NCBI RefSeq assembly: GCF_900099825.1
Contig: NZ_LT629693.1
Coordinates: 2,046,001-2,110,000, forward strand
Reading direction: 5' to 3'
DNA length: 64,000 bases
Origin: Bradyrhizobium ottawaense
GTDB lineage: Bacteria > Pseudomonadota > Alphaproteobacteria > Rhizobiales > Xanthobacteraceae
Shown here: piece by piece, positions 35,944 through 44,625 of the stretch
Layout: each line of letters begins with the position of its first letter
Numbering within the stretch: position 1 is the stretch's first letter
The notes under the pieces: model-generated
What the model was told of the DNA's origin: nothing
Seen by the model: only the letters and a program-made list of their open reading frames with translations
Databases searched by the model: none
Translations under genes and position numbers: made by a program

Positions 35944-36477
35944 TCAGCGCCCGCCGACCTCGCGGATGGGCCTTGAACCGTCCCAGCCAATAGCGGCCCG
36001 CCTGATCCGCTCGAAGAAAGCTCCCTTGGCTCCGCTGATGTCGGATATTTCGATCACGGTGCCGGGATGGGACTGGGTATCGAAATAGGCGAAGCGGCCC
36101 TGCTCGCCGCCGATCTGGCCTTCGTGCCCGACCCTGTAACCGAGCGAGAGCGCCCGGTCGTAGAGCGATTGGTAATCCTTCGACCAATACGACATGTGCT
36201 GCAGCCCTTCGCGGCCGGAGTCGAGAAACTCCTTGTACATCGACGGCGCATCGTTCCGTTGCTGGATCAACTCGATCTGCAGATCGCCGGAATTGGCGAG
36301 TGCGATGCTCATCTCGACGCTGGAGTCTTTTCCGCGGTGACGAAAATAGTCGGTCTTGACCCGATCCATGTAGTACCAGGGCCCGACACCCATGACGTTG
36401 ATCCAGTGATCCATGGCGGCGCGGATGTCGCGGATCACATAGCCGTTCTGGGCGACCGCTCCGAAAACACGACTCAT
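35944..36477 (-). CDS. VOC (glyoxalase/bleomycin-resistance fold) family protein
   Basis: A 177-residue vicinal-oxygen-chelate protein. It begins FGAVAQNGYVIRDIRAAMDHWINVMGVGPWYY, then LQIELIQQRNDAPSMYKEFLDS, EGLQHMSYWSKD and FAYFDTQSHPGTVIEIS, the pattern of the methylmalonyl-CoA-epimerase/dioxygenase-like group. Metal ligands are probably the H of LQHMSY and the E of TVIEIS. It lies in front of the DOPA-dioxygenase gene, and a LacI-type operator (36622-36635) stands upstream, between it and the lacI-like gene. Confidence 0.85.
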   Translation of the reverse strand: MSRVFGAVAQNGYVIRDIRAAMDHWINVMGVGPWYYMDRVKTDYFRHRGKDSSVEMSIALANSGDLQIELIQQRNDAPSMYKEFLDSGREGLQHMSYWSKDYQSLYDRALSLGYRVGHEGQIGGEQGRFAYFDTQSHPGTVIEISDISGAKGAFFERIRRAAIGWDGSRPIREVGGR

Positions 36478-36621
36478 GTTGCCTCCTTTACCGGCGGCAT
36501 CCGCCCCCCCGGGGGCCGCGCGCCAGTTTCATCCCGATATTATTGGCCGCTGGTGGAGTTCGAAGCGGATTGCCGCCGCCGAGGTCACCTGCAGATGCTC
36601 GAGGCGAGGCTATATCGTTTC

Positions 36622-36635
36622 TGGAAACGTTTTCA
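36622..36635. promoter_or_regulatory. LacI/GalR-type operator
   Basis: TGGAAACGTTTTCA fits the LacI/GalR consensus (palindrome around a central CG) with one mismatched pair. It lies 145 bp upstream of the VOC start and 87 bp upstream of the LacI-family start, between the divergent genes. Binding by that regulator is a natural inference. Confidence 0.7.
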
Positions 36636-36721
36636 ATGTCTTGGAGATAATTTATCCAAGTATTTGATTTAACGAAGCTTATATGCCTAAATCGATATGA
36701 GAATTGATCCATGGAGGCGCG

Positions 36722-37774
36722 ATGGCCCGAACCCAGCCCAATGCGCGCCCGACGATCCGCGACGTCGCCGCGCAGGCCGGCGTATCGGTCAGCAGCGTCA
36801 GCCGGGTATTGAACGGCGGCCCGCACACCAGCCCGGAGCTGCATGGCAAAATCATGCGCGTGGTCAATCGGCTGGGATTCGAGCCCCATCCGGCGGCGCA
36901 AGCCCTGCGGTCGCGCGCGACCAACACCATCGGCTGCATGGTGTCGGACATCTCGAACCCGCTCTACAGCGAGATGGTCAACGCGGCGGAGGATGAACTG
37001 CAGCGCGCCGGCTACGTGCTGATGCTCGGCACGACGCGACACGCGGAGGCTCGCGAAACCGCATTCGTGTCTGCCGTCCGGCGGCGGCGGATGGATGGAC
37101 TGCTGTTGTTTGCCGGCGACAACACCCACAAGGATTTCACCGCCGCGCTGGCGACGCTCGACCTGCCCTGTGTCGGGATCGATCGCGAAGTGCCAGGAGT
37201 CCCGTCGGTGCGTGCGGATCATCGCGGCGGCGGCCTGGAAGTGACGCGCCACCTCATTGGGCTCGGCCATCGTCGCATCGCGCTGCTGACGGGGCCGGCC
37301 TCGCTGCTGCCAAGTACGGAGCGGCTCGCCGGCTATCGGCAGGCACATTTCGACGCGGGACTTGAAATCGATCTCGATCTGGTGCGGCCGCAGGTGCATG
37401 GATCGGGCATCGCCTTCAGCGACGTCTGCCAGTTGCTGCAGAGCCCAGCTCCGCCCACCGCGATCATCACGCTCGGAACGCATATGTTGGCGAGCGTCCT
37501 GGATGCCCTTGCCAGCCATGGCGTTCGGTATCCTGACGATATCTCGCTGGTCTGCGTCGGCGACACCGACCTTGCTCGCCACGCGACGCCAGCGATCAGC
37601 TCACTGACATGGGATTTGAGCGAGATCGGCCGGATCGCTGCAAAAATCCTGCTCGACCGGATGCGCGACGGCGATGAGGTCCAGGATACCCCGCCGGATA
37701 CACGGCCGGTCTATCTGCCGACCAGGTTCATCCTTCGGCACTCCTGCGCCGAACCAAAAGGCCGCCCGAAGTGA
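36722..37774 (+). CDS. LacI family transcriptional regulator
   Basis: A 350-residue regulator. The DNA-binding domain is complete (TIRDVAAQAGVSVSSVSRVLNGGPHTSPELHGKIMRVVNRLGFEP), including the hinge helix region HPAAQALRSRATNTIG. The periplasmic-binding-protein-like domain follows with SDISNPLYSEMVNAAEDEL, PCVGIDREVPGVPSVRADHRGG and the later GDTDLARHATPAISSLTW. GGAGGCGCG precedes the ATG at 36722. TTT receptor and SDR genes follow in the same direction; the VOC/DOPA-dioxygenase pair is divergent. The inducer is unknown. Confidence 0.94.
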   Translation: MARTQPNARPTIRDVAAQAGVSVSSVSRVLNGGPHTSPELHGKIMRVVNRLGFEPHPAAQALRSRATNTIGCMVSDISNPLYSEMVNAAEDELQRAGYVLMLGTTRHAEARETAFVSAVRRRRMDGLLLFAGDNTHKDFTAALATLDLPCVGIDREVPGVPSVRADHRGGGLEVTRHLIGLGHRRIALLTGPASLLPSTERLAGYRQAHFDAGLEIDLDLVRPQVHGSGIAFSDVCQLLQSPAPPTAIITLGTHMLASVLDALASHGVRYPDDISLVCVGDTDLARHATPAISSLTWDLSEIGRIAAKILLDRMRDGDEVQDTPPDTRPVYLPTRFILRHSCAEPKGRPK

Positions 37775-37843
37775 TCCAGCAAGAAGCGATCCAATAAAAT
37801 CACGCCAATAAAAAAGAAACACGGGAACCCCCAGGGAGAGAAA

Positions 37844-38812
37844 ATGAAATTCCGTACGATGATGCTGTCGCTGCTGACGCTGGCATTGGTAACGATGCCG
37901 GCACGCGCCGACGATGCGACCGACTATCCTTCCAGGAAAATCCGGATGCTGCTGCCGTTCGCGGCTGGCGGCGGTGGCGACGTCATCGGCCGGCTGCTGG
38001 CCGACAAGATGGGCAAGCGCCTCGGCCAAACCATCTTCATCGAAAACCGAACCGGCGCAGCGGGAACCATCGGCACCCAACAGGCCGCGACGTCGCCGGC
38101 GGACGGCTACACCATCACGATCGGCGGCATGACCACCCACGTGCTCGCGCCGGCTTCCTATGCCAGCCTTCCCTACGACGCGATCAAGGATTTCACGACC
38201 ATCGGGCGCATCGGAACGTCGTCGATCCTTCTGGTGGCCACCAACGACTTTGCCGCCGACGACCTTCGCGGACTAACCGAGATATCGAAGAAGGGCGATC
38301 CGATCCTGTACGGGAGCTGGGGCGTCGGCTCGACCGGACATTTCTGCGGCGAAATACTTTCCCAGAAGGCGGGCGTCCGCCTCGAGCATGTTCCGTTCAG
38401 TGGCGCAGCCAAGCTCGCCAACGACCTGTTGGGCGGACACATCAAACTCGGCATGCTCGATATGGCGACGGCAACGCCGTTCGTGAAGGACGGCAAGCTG
38501 AAGGCGCTGGCCGCGTGCGGGGGGCGATCGCCAAGCCTGCCGCAAGTCGGCAGCTACAAGGACCAGGGCGTCGACTTCGAGCGCAGCCTGTCCTGGGTCA
38601 TGTACGCGCCTGCAGGCATTCCCGACATCGTCGCGCGAAAATTATCGACTGCGCTGAAGGAGGCGGTCGATGATCCCGAGATCGTCGAAAAACTGCTCGC
38701 GCTTGGGGTGACCGCCGACTTCGTTCCCGGCGATCAGCAGCGCGACATCAACGCGCGTGACATCGAGGCCTGGAAGAAGGTCGCGGTCGAAGCCAAGATC
38801 GAAATCAAGTAG
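37844..38812 (+). CDS. TTT/Bug-family periplasmic substrate-binding protein
   Basis: A 322-residue receptor of the tripartite tricarboxylate transporter family. The signal peptide MKFRTMMLSLLTLALVTMPARADDA is cut near residue 23. The mature protein has the Bug hallmarks YPSRKIRMLLPFAAGGGGDVIGRLLADKM, FIENRTGAAGTIGTQQAA and VGSTGHFCGEI. No membrane subunits are nearby, as is common for orphan Bug receptors. Ligands are usually carboxylates. GGGAGAG precedes the start; the SDR gene follows 11 bp after the stop. Confidence 0.93.
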   Translation: MKFRTMMLSLLTLALVTMPARADDATDYPSRKIRMLLPFAAGGGGDVIGRLLADKMGKRLGQTIFIENRTGAAGTIGTQQAATSPADGYTITIGGMTTHVLAPASYASLPYDAIKDFTTIGRIGTSSILLVATNDFAADDLRGLTEISKKGDPILYGSWGVGSTGHFCGEILSQKAGVRLEHVPFSGAAKLANDLLGGHIKLGMLDMATATPFVKDGKLKALAACGGRSPSLPQVGSYKDQGVDFERSLSWVMYAPAGIPDIVARKLSTALKEAVDDPEIVEKLLALGVTADFVPGDQQRDINARDIEAWKKVAVEAKIEIK

Positions 38813-38823
38813 GGCCTCACGCC

Positions 38824-39651
38824 ATGACGTCATCTTCACCAGATCCTTCCGTCATCGCGATGCCGAACGGACATCGCGTCGGCGCCTTGCTCGAAGGGCG
38901 TGTCGCCGTCATTTCGGGGGCCGGGCGCGAGCGCGGCATCGGCAAGGCAACAGCAAAACTGTTTGCAGCGCACGGCGCCAGCGTCGCACTGCTCGATCTC
39001 GATGAGGCCGAAGTTCAGACCGCGGCGGCCGATCTCGCCGCAGCGGGCGCGAACGCCATCGGCATCACCTGCGACGTCAGCCAACCCGATTCCTGCCGGG
39101 CCGCGATCGAGCGCGTGCTGGCGTGGCCGAAAAGTCGGGGCCGGATCGACATCCTCGTCAACAATGCAGGCCTTACCCAAAGGAAACGGGTCGCGGATAT
39201 CTCGCTTGAAGACTACAGCCGCATCACCGAGGTCGTGCTCGCGGGCACCCTGCGGCTGTCGCAGGCTGTGATGCCCGCGATGCGATCGCAGCGCGCGGGA
39301 AGCATCATCTGCATTTCGTCGATGTCGGCGCAGCAAGGTGGCGGGGTGTTCGGTGGCGCGCATTATTGCGCGGCCAAGGCCGGCGTCCTCGGCCTTGTCA
39401 GGGCGATGGCGCGGGAGCTCGGACCGGACGGCATCCGCGCCAACGCGATCACGCCCGGCCTGATCCTGACCGACTTCTCGCGATCCGGGGCCACGGATGA
39501 ATCCAAGCACGCCATTGCCAAAGACTGGCCGCTGGGAAGGGCCGGCGATCCCGCCGAAATTGCCGGCGCGTGCCTGTTCCTCGCTTCGGATCTCTCGTCC
39601 TACGTCACCGGTGTGACTCTCGACGTCAACGGCGGCGCCTATATGCGCTGA
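38824..39651 (+). CDS. Short-chain dehydrogenase/reductase (SDR)
   Basis: A 275-residue NAD(P)-dependent oxidoreductase. The cofactor motif is SGAGRERGIGKA (31-42), with NNAG at 113-116. The catalytic set is S165/S166, Y181 and K185 (HYCAAKAG). The end GVTLDVNGGAYMR is typical of classical SDRs. About 20 residues precede the Rossmann fold. It follows the Bug receptor gene closely and likely belongs with it and LacI in one catabolic unit. Confidence 0.93.
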   Translation: MTSSSPDPSVIAMPNGHRVGALLEGRVAVISGAGRERGIGKATAKLFAAHGASVALLDLDEAEVQTAAADLAAAGANAIGITCDVSQPDSCRAAIERVLAWPKSRGRIDILVNNAGLTQRKRVADISLEDYSRITEVVLAGTLRLSQAVMPAMRSQRAGSIICISSMSAQQGGGVFGGAHYCAAKAGVLGLVRAMARELGPDGIRANAITPGLILTDFSRSGATDESKHAIAKDWPLGRAGDPAEIAGACLFLASDLSSYVTGVTLDVNGGAYMR

Positions 39652-39659
39652 AACGCCAG

Positions 39660-39699
39660 GAGCCCGGTTCTGACTGGGTCAGAACCGGGCTCCGGTTTT
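39660..39699. terminator. Strong bidirectional terminator between SDR and P450 genes
   Basis: GAGCCCGGTTCTGA (39660-39673) and TCAGAACCGGGCTC (39679-39692) form a perfect 14-bp stem with a 5-base loop, followed by CGGTTTTC. It lies between convergent stop codons and can serve the SDR side best. Confidence 0.85.
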
Positions 39700-39719
39700 C
39701 GAAACGTGATGAAGGGCGA

Positions 39720-40937
39720 TCACTTGCCCTTGAACAGCACCGGAAGCTGGCGCGGGCCGCGCACGGTGCCTTCCGACCATTTGACCTCGCCGGCCGGATC
39801 GAGCTTGAAATCAGGAATCCGCTTCAGCCATTCCTCGATCGCGACCGTCATCTCCATGCGCGCGAGGTTAGAGCCGACGCAGCGGTGAATGCCGAGGCCG
39901 AAGGCGGCGTGGCGGTTTTCCTTGCGGTCGATCACCACCTTGTCGGCATCCGGGAACATCGCGGGATCGCGGTTGGCGGCCGGGAACGACAGCAGCACCA
40001 TATTGCCAGGCTTGACCGGGCAACCGCTGATGGAGGTTTCCCCGATCACTTCACGCGCCATCGTCACCGGCGAATAGGCCCGCAGGAATTCCTCGATCGC
40101 GGTCGGCATCAATTCCGGCTCGGCGATCAGGCGGTCGCGGTCGGCGGGCGTTTTCGCCAGATGCCACAGCGAGGCGCCGATCCCGCTCCAGGTGGTGTCG
40201 ATCCCGGCGATCAGAAGCAGCCGCAGCGAGCCGAGCACATGCATGTCCGACAGCGGCTGGCCGTCCTTGTCCCTGGCGTTCATCATTGTAGAAATGAGGT
40301 CGTCGGTCGGGTTCTTCTTGCGCGCCTCGATATGCCCGGCGAAATAATGGGTCATTTCATGCACCGCGCGCATCAGCGCGGCGTCATCCTTGATGCCGAG
40401 TTCGAGAATTTCGTGAATCCACTTGATGAAGAGATCGCCGTCCTTTTCGGGAATGCCGAGCATGTGGGCGATCGCCCGAACCGGAATGTTCTTGGTATAG
40501 CGCGCCGCGGCGTCGCATTTGCCGTCCGCGATGAATTCGTCGATCAGTTCGTTGCAGATGGCGCGAACCCGCGGCTCCAGCTTCTTCATCGCGTCGGGCG
40601 TAAAGGGCGGCAGCAGCAATTGCTTGGCCGGCTTGTGCTCCGGCGGATCGGATGTGATCGGCGGCGCCGTATTGGTGATCGGCGGCCGGACGTCGCGCAC
40701 GATGACGCGGCGGGAGGAGAAATGCTCGGTGTCGTAGGCGATTTCCTTCACCGCCTGATAGGTGGTCGGCAGGTAGCAGCCGAGGAAGCGCTTGGTATGC
40801 ACGACCGGACATTCGCTGCGCAGTTCGTCCCAGATCGGAAACGGATCTTCGGTCCAGCGCGGATCGGTATGGTCGAAATCGTGGACCCAGTCCGAGACCG
40901 GGGGATGCTCGGGCATGACGCTGACGGTATCGGACAT
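39720..40937 (-). CDS. Cytochrome P450
   Basis: A 405-residue soluble bacterial P450. The I-helix oxygen-binding motif is AGIDTT (244-249), the K-helix ExxR is E283-x-x-R286, and the heme-binding loop is FGLGIHRCVG with C353 as the thiolate ligand. No membrane anchor is present. A small ferredoxin gene lies 65 bp upstream on the same strand and can supply electrons; a ferredoxin reductase is not visible. The substrate is unknown, possibly a terpene or xenobiotic. Confidence 0.95.
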   Translation of the reverse strand: MSDTVSVMPEHPPVSDWVHDFDHTDPRWTEDPFPIWDELRSECPVVHTKRFLGCYLPTTYQAVKEIAYDTEHFSSRRVIVRDVRPPITNTAPPITSDPPEHKPAKQLLLPPFTPDAMKKLEPRVRAICNELIDEFIADGKCDAAARYTKNIPVRAIAHMLGIPEKDGDLFIKWIHEILELGIKDDAALMRAVHEMTHYFAGHIEARKKNPTDDLISTMMNARDKDGQPLSDMHVLGSLRLLLIAGIDTTWSGIGASLWHLAKTPADRDRLIAEPELMPTAIEEFLRAYSPVTMAREVIGETSISGCPVKPGNMVLLSFPAANRDPAMFPDADKVVIDRKENRHAAFGLGIHRCVGSNLARMEMTVAIEEWLKRIPDFKLDPAGEVKWSEGTVRGPRQLPVLFKGK

Positions 40938-41002
40938 CCGGGTGATTTCCTTCTGCTTCGTTCGTGCAAATTCAAATGAGCGAAATTGATTCGGGGACCG
41001 GA

Positions 41003-41212
41003 CTATTCCTCGCTCACTTCGATCGCGATTTCCGGGCAGTTGGTCTGGGCGAGCCAGGCCTTGTCTTCCAGGCCAGCCGGCACCGTACCGTCGCCGATTT
41101 CGTGCGCGTTGCCGAATTCGTCGAGATTGAACAGCTCAGGTGCCAGTGATTTGCAGCGCGCGTGGCCCTGACATTTGTCCTGGTCGACGCGGATTTTCAG
41201 CTTTCCGGCCAT
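41003..41212 (-). CDS. [3Fe-4S]-type ferredoxin of the P450 system
   Basis: 69 residues from the ATG at 41212. Three cysteines, C14, C20 and C59 (DKCQGHARC... TNCPEI), with no fourth cysteine in the first loop, indicate a 3Fe-4S cluster as in actinobacterial and rhizobial P450 ferredoxins. The frame is open 28 codons upstream, but the start after GAGGGAAACG fits the family. Its promoter is TTGACA (41342-41337), 18 bp, TGTAAT (41318-41313) on the minus strand, shared with the divergent TetR gene. Confidence 0.9.
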   Translation of the reverse strand: MAGKLKIRVDQDKCQGHARCKSLAPELFNLDEFGNAHEIGDGTVPAGLEDKAWLAQTNCPEIAIEVSEE

Positions 41213-41312
41213 GGCAAGCGTTTCCCTCTGTGGCGCGCTTGGCTGCGCGTGTACTGTTTGTTGATTTCGGACGTCGCCAGCCGCCGGCTGGTGCACCTCG
41301 AAGTTATGGCCT

Positions 41313-41342
41313 ATTACATTCGTTCCATGGTAGTGCTGTCAA
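41313..41342 (-). promoter_or_regulatory. Sigma-70-like promoter of the ferredoxin-P450 unit
   Basis: On the minus strand TTGACA (41342-41337) and TGTAAT (41318-41313) are 18 bp apart, about 100 bp before the ferredoxin start. The flanking CTATTACATTCG and CGAATAGTAG are imperfect inverted sequences, candidates for the binding site of the divergent TetR protein. Confidence 0.5.
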
Positions 41343-41378
41343 GCGAATAGTAGAACTGTTATAAGATCGTCGGACCAA

Positions 41379-42014
41379 ATGCCGCCTCGCCCCGCACGCA
41401 AAGCGCTGAACGCCTACCACCACGGGGATCTCCGCGATGCCCTGGTTCAGGCCGCGTTGCAGGAAGTCGAACTCGGCGGCCCGGAAGCGATCAATATCAG
41501 TGCGCTGGCGAAGAAGCTCGGCGTCTCGCAGCCGGCGCCCTACAAGCATTTTGCCGACCGGGAGACATTGCTGGTCGCCGTCACGGCGGAAGCCTTCCGG
41601 CAGTTCAGCGCCATGCTGCGGGCGTCGATCGTCGAGCCGTCGAAGCGTTCCAAGCTGTCGCGCTTTGCGCAACTCACGCTGGATTTCGGCCTGCGCCGCA
41701 ACGGCATCTACCGCCTGATGTTCGCCTCGCGCATCATGGCGTGCGTACCGAAGGGCAGCGAGCTTCATAGTGCTGCGATGGAGACCTTCGATCTGCTGCT
41801 GGAAGCGCTGGAAGCGCCGGCGATCGGATATTTGCGCGAGCGTAGCGCGCTGAAGATCTGGGCCGCGCTGCATGGCGTGGTCATGCTGGCGGAACAGGGC
41901 CTGCTCACCGGCGAGGTCGGCCAGATCAGCCGCGAAGAGCTGGTCGAGGAGATCGTCGAGCAGACCAAGCTGGCGCTGTCGGTCGCCATCGAGGCCGCCG
42001 GCAAGGCCGTCTGA
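41379..42014 (+). CDS. TetR/AcrR family regulator
   Basis: 211 residues. The helix-turn-helix is LRDALVQAALQEVELGGPEAINISALAKKLGVSQPAPYKHFADRETLL, with KHF where many TetR proteins have a tyrosine-rich recognition helix. The C-terminal part is of the WHG/TetR_C_13 kind. It is divergent from the ferredoxin-P450 unit, with about 166 bp between the start codons, and likely controls it. Confidence 0.9.
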   Translation: MPPRPARKALNAYHHGDLRDALVQAALQEVELGGPEAINISALAKKLGVSQPAPYKHFADRETLLVAVTAEAFRQFSAMLRASIVEPSKRSKLSRFAQLTLDFGLRRNGIYRLMFASRIMACVPKGSELHSAAMETFDLLLEALEAPAIGYLRERSALKIWAALHGVVMLAEQGLLTGEVGQISREELVEEIVEQTKLALSVAIEAAGKAV

Positions 42015-42144
42015 TATCCGGCACCCGCCCCCACTTTAGCCGGCTCCAATGGCCTGCGACATCGGGCTTTCAGCTTCCTGATGCTCCCATGGAATGTTAG
42101 CGTCCGTCTCCGGATCAGCAGTTTCCAACAGGGAAAGAGCGACG

Positions 42145-43626
42145 ATGGCCGAAACCAAGATCGATGTGGATCCTCCGCAATCCGTCGCCGTTGCCACCAC
42201 CCGGTCGATCGAGCTGACCCAGGTCGCGACCCGAAGCGAACACGATCTGATCGGCGACGCCGACGTGCCCGCCAATGCCTATTGGGGCGTCCACACCTTG
42301 CGGGCCGTGGATAACTTCCCCATCACCGGCGTTCCCGTCGGACATTATCCCGACCTGGTGCGGGCGCTGGCGCTGGTGAAGCAGGCTGCGGCGCGCGCCA
42401 ACCGGCGTCTCGGACATCTGGCGCCGGCGAAGGCCGACGCCATTGACCGCGCCTGCGATCTGATCGCCAAGGACGGACGCTTTCACGACCAGTTCGTGGT
42501 CGACGCCATTCAGGGCGGCGCCGGAACCTCGACGAACATGAACGCCAACGAGGTCATTGCCAACGTGGCGCTCGAACTGATGGGGAAACACAAAGGCGAC
42601 TACGCCGCACTTCATCCCAACGACGACGTCAACATGGCGCAGTCGACCAACGATGCCTATCCGACCGCGTTGCGGCTTGCGATCATTTTCGCAGCCGGCC
42701 CCCTGATCGCTTCGCTCGACGAGCTCGCCTTTGCCTTCAAGTCGAAGGCCGTCGAGTTCGGCGATGTCCTCAAGATCGGCCGCACCCAGCTTCAGGACGC
42801 GGTGCCGATGACGCTGGGCCAGGAATTCGATGCCTATTTTGCCACCATCAAGGAAGACGTCGCGCGAATAAGGGAAGCGGCGGCGCTGTTTCGCGAAGTC
42901 AATCTCGGCGCCACGGCGATCGGCACCGGCATCAACGCCGATCCGCGCTATGCCGCACTCGCGATCGAGGAACTGGCGCGGGCTTCCCATGAACCGATGG
43001 TACCGGCCAGCAACCTGATCGAGGCGACCTCCGACATGGGCGCCTTCGTGCTGTTCTCCGGCGTGTTGAAGCGTGTCGCAGTAAAACTATCGAAGATCTG
43101 CAACGATCTGCGTTTGCTGTCCAGTGGACCGCGCGCGGGCTTTGGCGAAATACGCTTGCCGACGGTGCAGGCGGGATCCTCGATCATGCCGGGCAAGGTC
43201 AACCCGGTGATTCCAGAGGTGGTCAACCAGGTCGCCTATATGGTGATCGGCCATGACCTCACCGTGACGATGTGCGCCGAAGGGGGACAGCTTCAACTCA
43301 ACGCCTTCGAGCCCACGATCGGCTACTGCGTGCTGTCATCGCTGCGTACGCTGACGGCCGCAATCAACACCTTGACGAAGAAATGCGTGGTCGGCATCGA
43401 GGCCGACCGGGAACGATGCCGGGCGCTGGTCGAGGACAGCATCGGGCTCGTGACCGCGCTCGTGCCTGTTCTCGGCTATGAGACATGCTCGCGAGTAGCC
43501 AAGCAGGCACTGGCGCAAAAGCGCCGGGTTGCCGACATCGTGCTGGAGGAGAAGCTGTTGACGCAGCAGCAGATGGAGCGTCTGTTCCGCCCGGAAGCGA
43601 TGACCTCCCCCGCCCGTTCGATGTAG
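42145..43626 (+). CDS. aspA: Aspartate ammonia-lyase
   Basis: A 493-residue member of the fumarase/aspartase superfamily that splits aspartate to fumarate and ammonia. The signature GSSIMPGKVNPVIPEVVNQ is present. Other conserved blocks are TSTNMNANEV, HPNDDVNMAQSTNDAYP and GRTQLQDAVPMTLGQEF. AspA and class II fumarase are close; LIGDADVPANAYWGVHTLRAVDNF favours aspartase. The ATG at 42145 follows AGGGAAAGAGCGACG; an ATG-like start at 42094 would add a non-homologous lead. A beta-rich envelope-protein gene follows 10 bp after the stop. Confidence 0.92.
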   Translation: MAETKIDVDPPQSVAVATTRSIELTQVATRSEHDLIGDADVPANAYWGVHTLRAVDNFPITGVPVGHYPDLVRALALVKQAAARANRRLGHLAPAKADAIDRACDLIAKDGRFHDQFVVDAIQGGAGTSTNMNANEVIANVALELMGKHKGDYAALHPNDDVNMAQSTNDAYPTALRLAIIFAAGPLIASLDELAFAFKSKAVEFGDVLKIGRTQLQDAVPMTLGQEFDAYFATIKEDVARIREAAALFREVNLGATAIGTGINADPRYAALAIEELARASHEPMVPASNLIEATSDMGAFVLFSGVLKRVAVKLSKICNDLRLLSSGPRAGFGEIRLPTVQAGSSIMPGKVNPVIPEVVNQVAYMVIGHDLTVTMCAEGGQLQLNAFEPTIGYCVLSSLRTLTAAINTLTKKCVVGIEADRERCRALVEDSIGLVTALVPVLGYETCSRVAKQALAQKRRVADIVLEEKLLTQQQMERLFRPEAMTSPARSM

Positions 43627-43636
43627 GCGAGACCCT

Positions 43637-44590
43637 GTGTCGAGCCAGGTTGCGCCACCGCACGCTTCCGACGCGAATCCGCCGAGCGGCCTGCGGGTTC
43701 GGCTGACGCGTTCCGCCAGGCGCGCAGTGCTCGGCGCGCTGCTATCGATGTGCTTTTCCGGTCTCGCGCTCGCCAAAGACAACGGCGACGACGAGGACGG
43801 CTCGGCCCCGGCCAAACCGTCGCTGCCGAACATCTACCTCGATATGAGAACCATCTACACCACCCTGCCCGCCGGCGCGCTGTCGATCGGGTTCAGCACA
43901 CCTCCGCTATTGTCGACGCTGTCGAACCTCTCGTCGCTCACGACCCTGACGTCGCCGTCCAGTCGCAGCATCGCGGTCGACCTTCCCGTGACGGTCGATG
44001 TCAACGACCGGCTCTCGGTCTATGGCGGCGTCAGCGGCAGCGCCTCGCAATCGGGCACCGATCCCTGGACCGCCTTCACCATCACCAGCTTTACCGTTGG
44101 CTTCCAGGCCGACGTCTACCAGCAAAACGGCGGCATGTTTCCGACGCTCACGCTTCAATCCAATGTGACGCGATCGATTTCCGACGCGCCGCTGGCGACC
44201 ACGGCCTACAACACGATCCTTGAAGCGGACTACGCGCTGAATACCGACGAAACGCGGGGGTTACTGGCCGGCGTGCAATACACCAGGGTCCTGGTCGATA
44301 CCCCGCTTGCGAACGTCAAACCCGATGTCATGGGATATGTCGGCGGCTACTATCAGTGGGACAACAACTGGAAATTTACCAGCCGGCTCGGCGTGCAGTC
44401 CTTCGGCGGCGCCCAGCTTCTGAACCTGACGCCATTCCAGGCCTTCACCCAGCCGATCGTGCGGTTCGACCTCGACCGCATGGACGACAATGACAACCGG
44501 CTGTTCGGCGTCACGGCGCAGATCGCATGGACGCCGAAGCCCTCCTATCAGCTCACGCTCCGAACTCCGCTCTACGCGATCCGGAATTGA
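43637..44590 (+). CDS. Hypothetical exported beta-rich (probable outer-membrane) protein
   Basis: 317 residues starting with GTG. A basic N-terminus and a hydrophobic stretch (AVLGALLSMCFSGLALA) give a signal peptide cut near residue 47. The mature part alternates polar and hydrophobic residues (YGGVSGSASQSG, FTVGFQADVYQQNGGMFPTLTLQSNVTRSI) as in a beta-barrel. It does not end in the usual terminal Phe/Trp. I recognise no family. It starts 10 bp after aspA and is probably cotranscribed, so it could be a porin or surface protein for dicarboxylates; that is speculation. Confidence 0.65.
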   Translation: MSSQVAPPHASDANPPSGLRVRLTRSARRAVLGALLSMCFSGLALAKDNGDDEDGSAPAKPSLPNIYLDMRTIYTTLPAGALSIGFSTPPLLSTLSNLSSLTTLTSPSSRSIAVDLPVTVDVNDRLSVYGGVSGSASQSGTDPWTAFTITSFTVGFQADVYQQNGGMFPTLTLQSNVTRSISDAPLATTAYNTILEADYALNTDETRGLLAGVQYTRVLVDTPLANVKPDVMGYVGGYYQWDNNWKFTSRLGVQSFGGAQLLNLTPFQAFTQPIVRFDLDRMDDNDNRLFGVTAQIAWTPKPSYQLTLRTPLYAIRN

Positions 44591-44625
44591 CGTCCAGGCA
44601 TCGACCGTCGCGGCTTACGTCTGCT

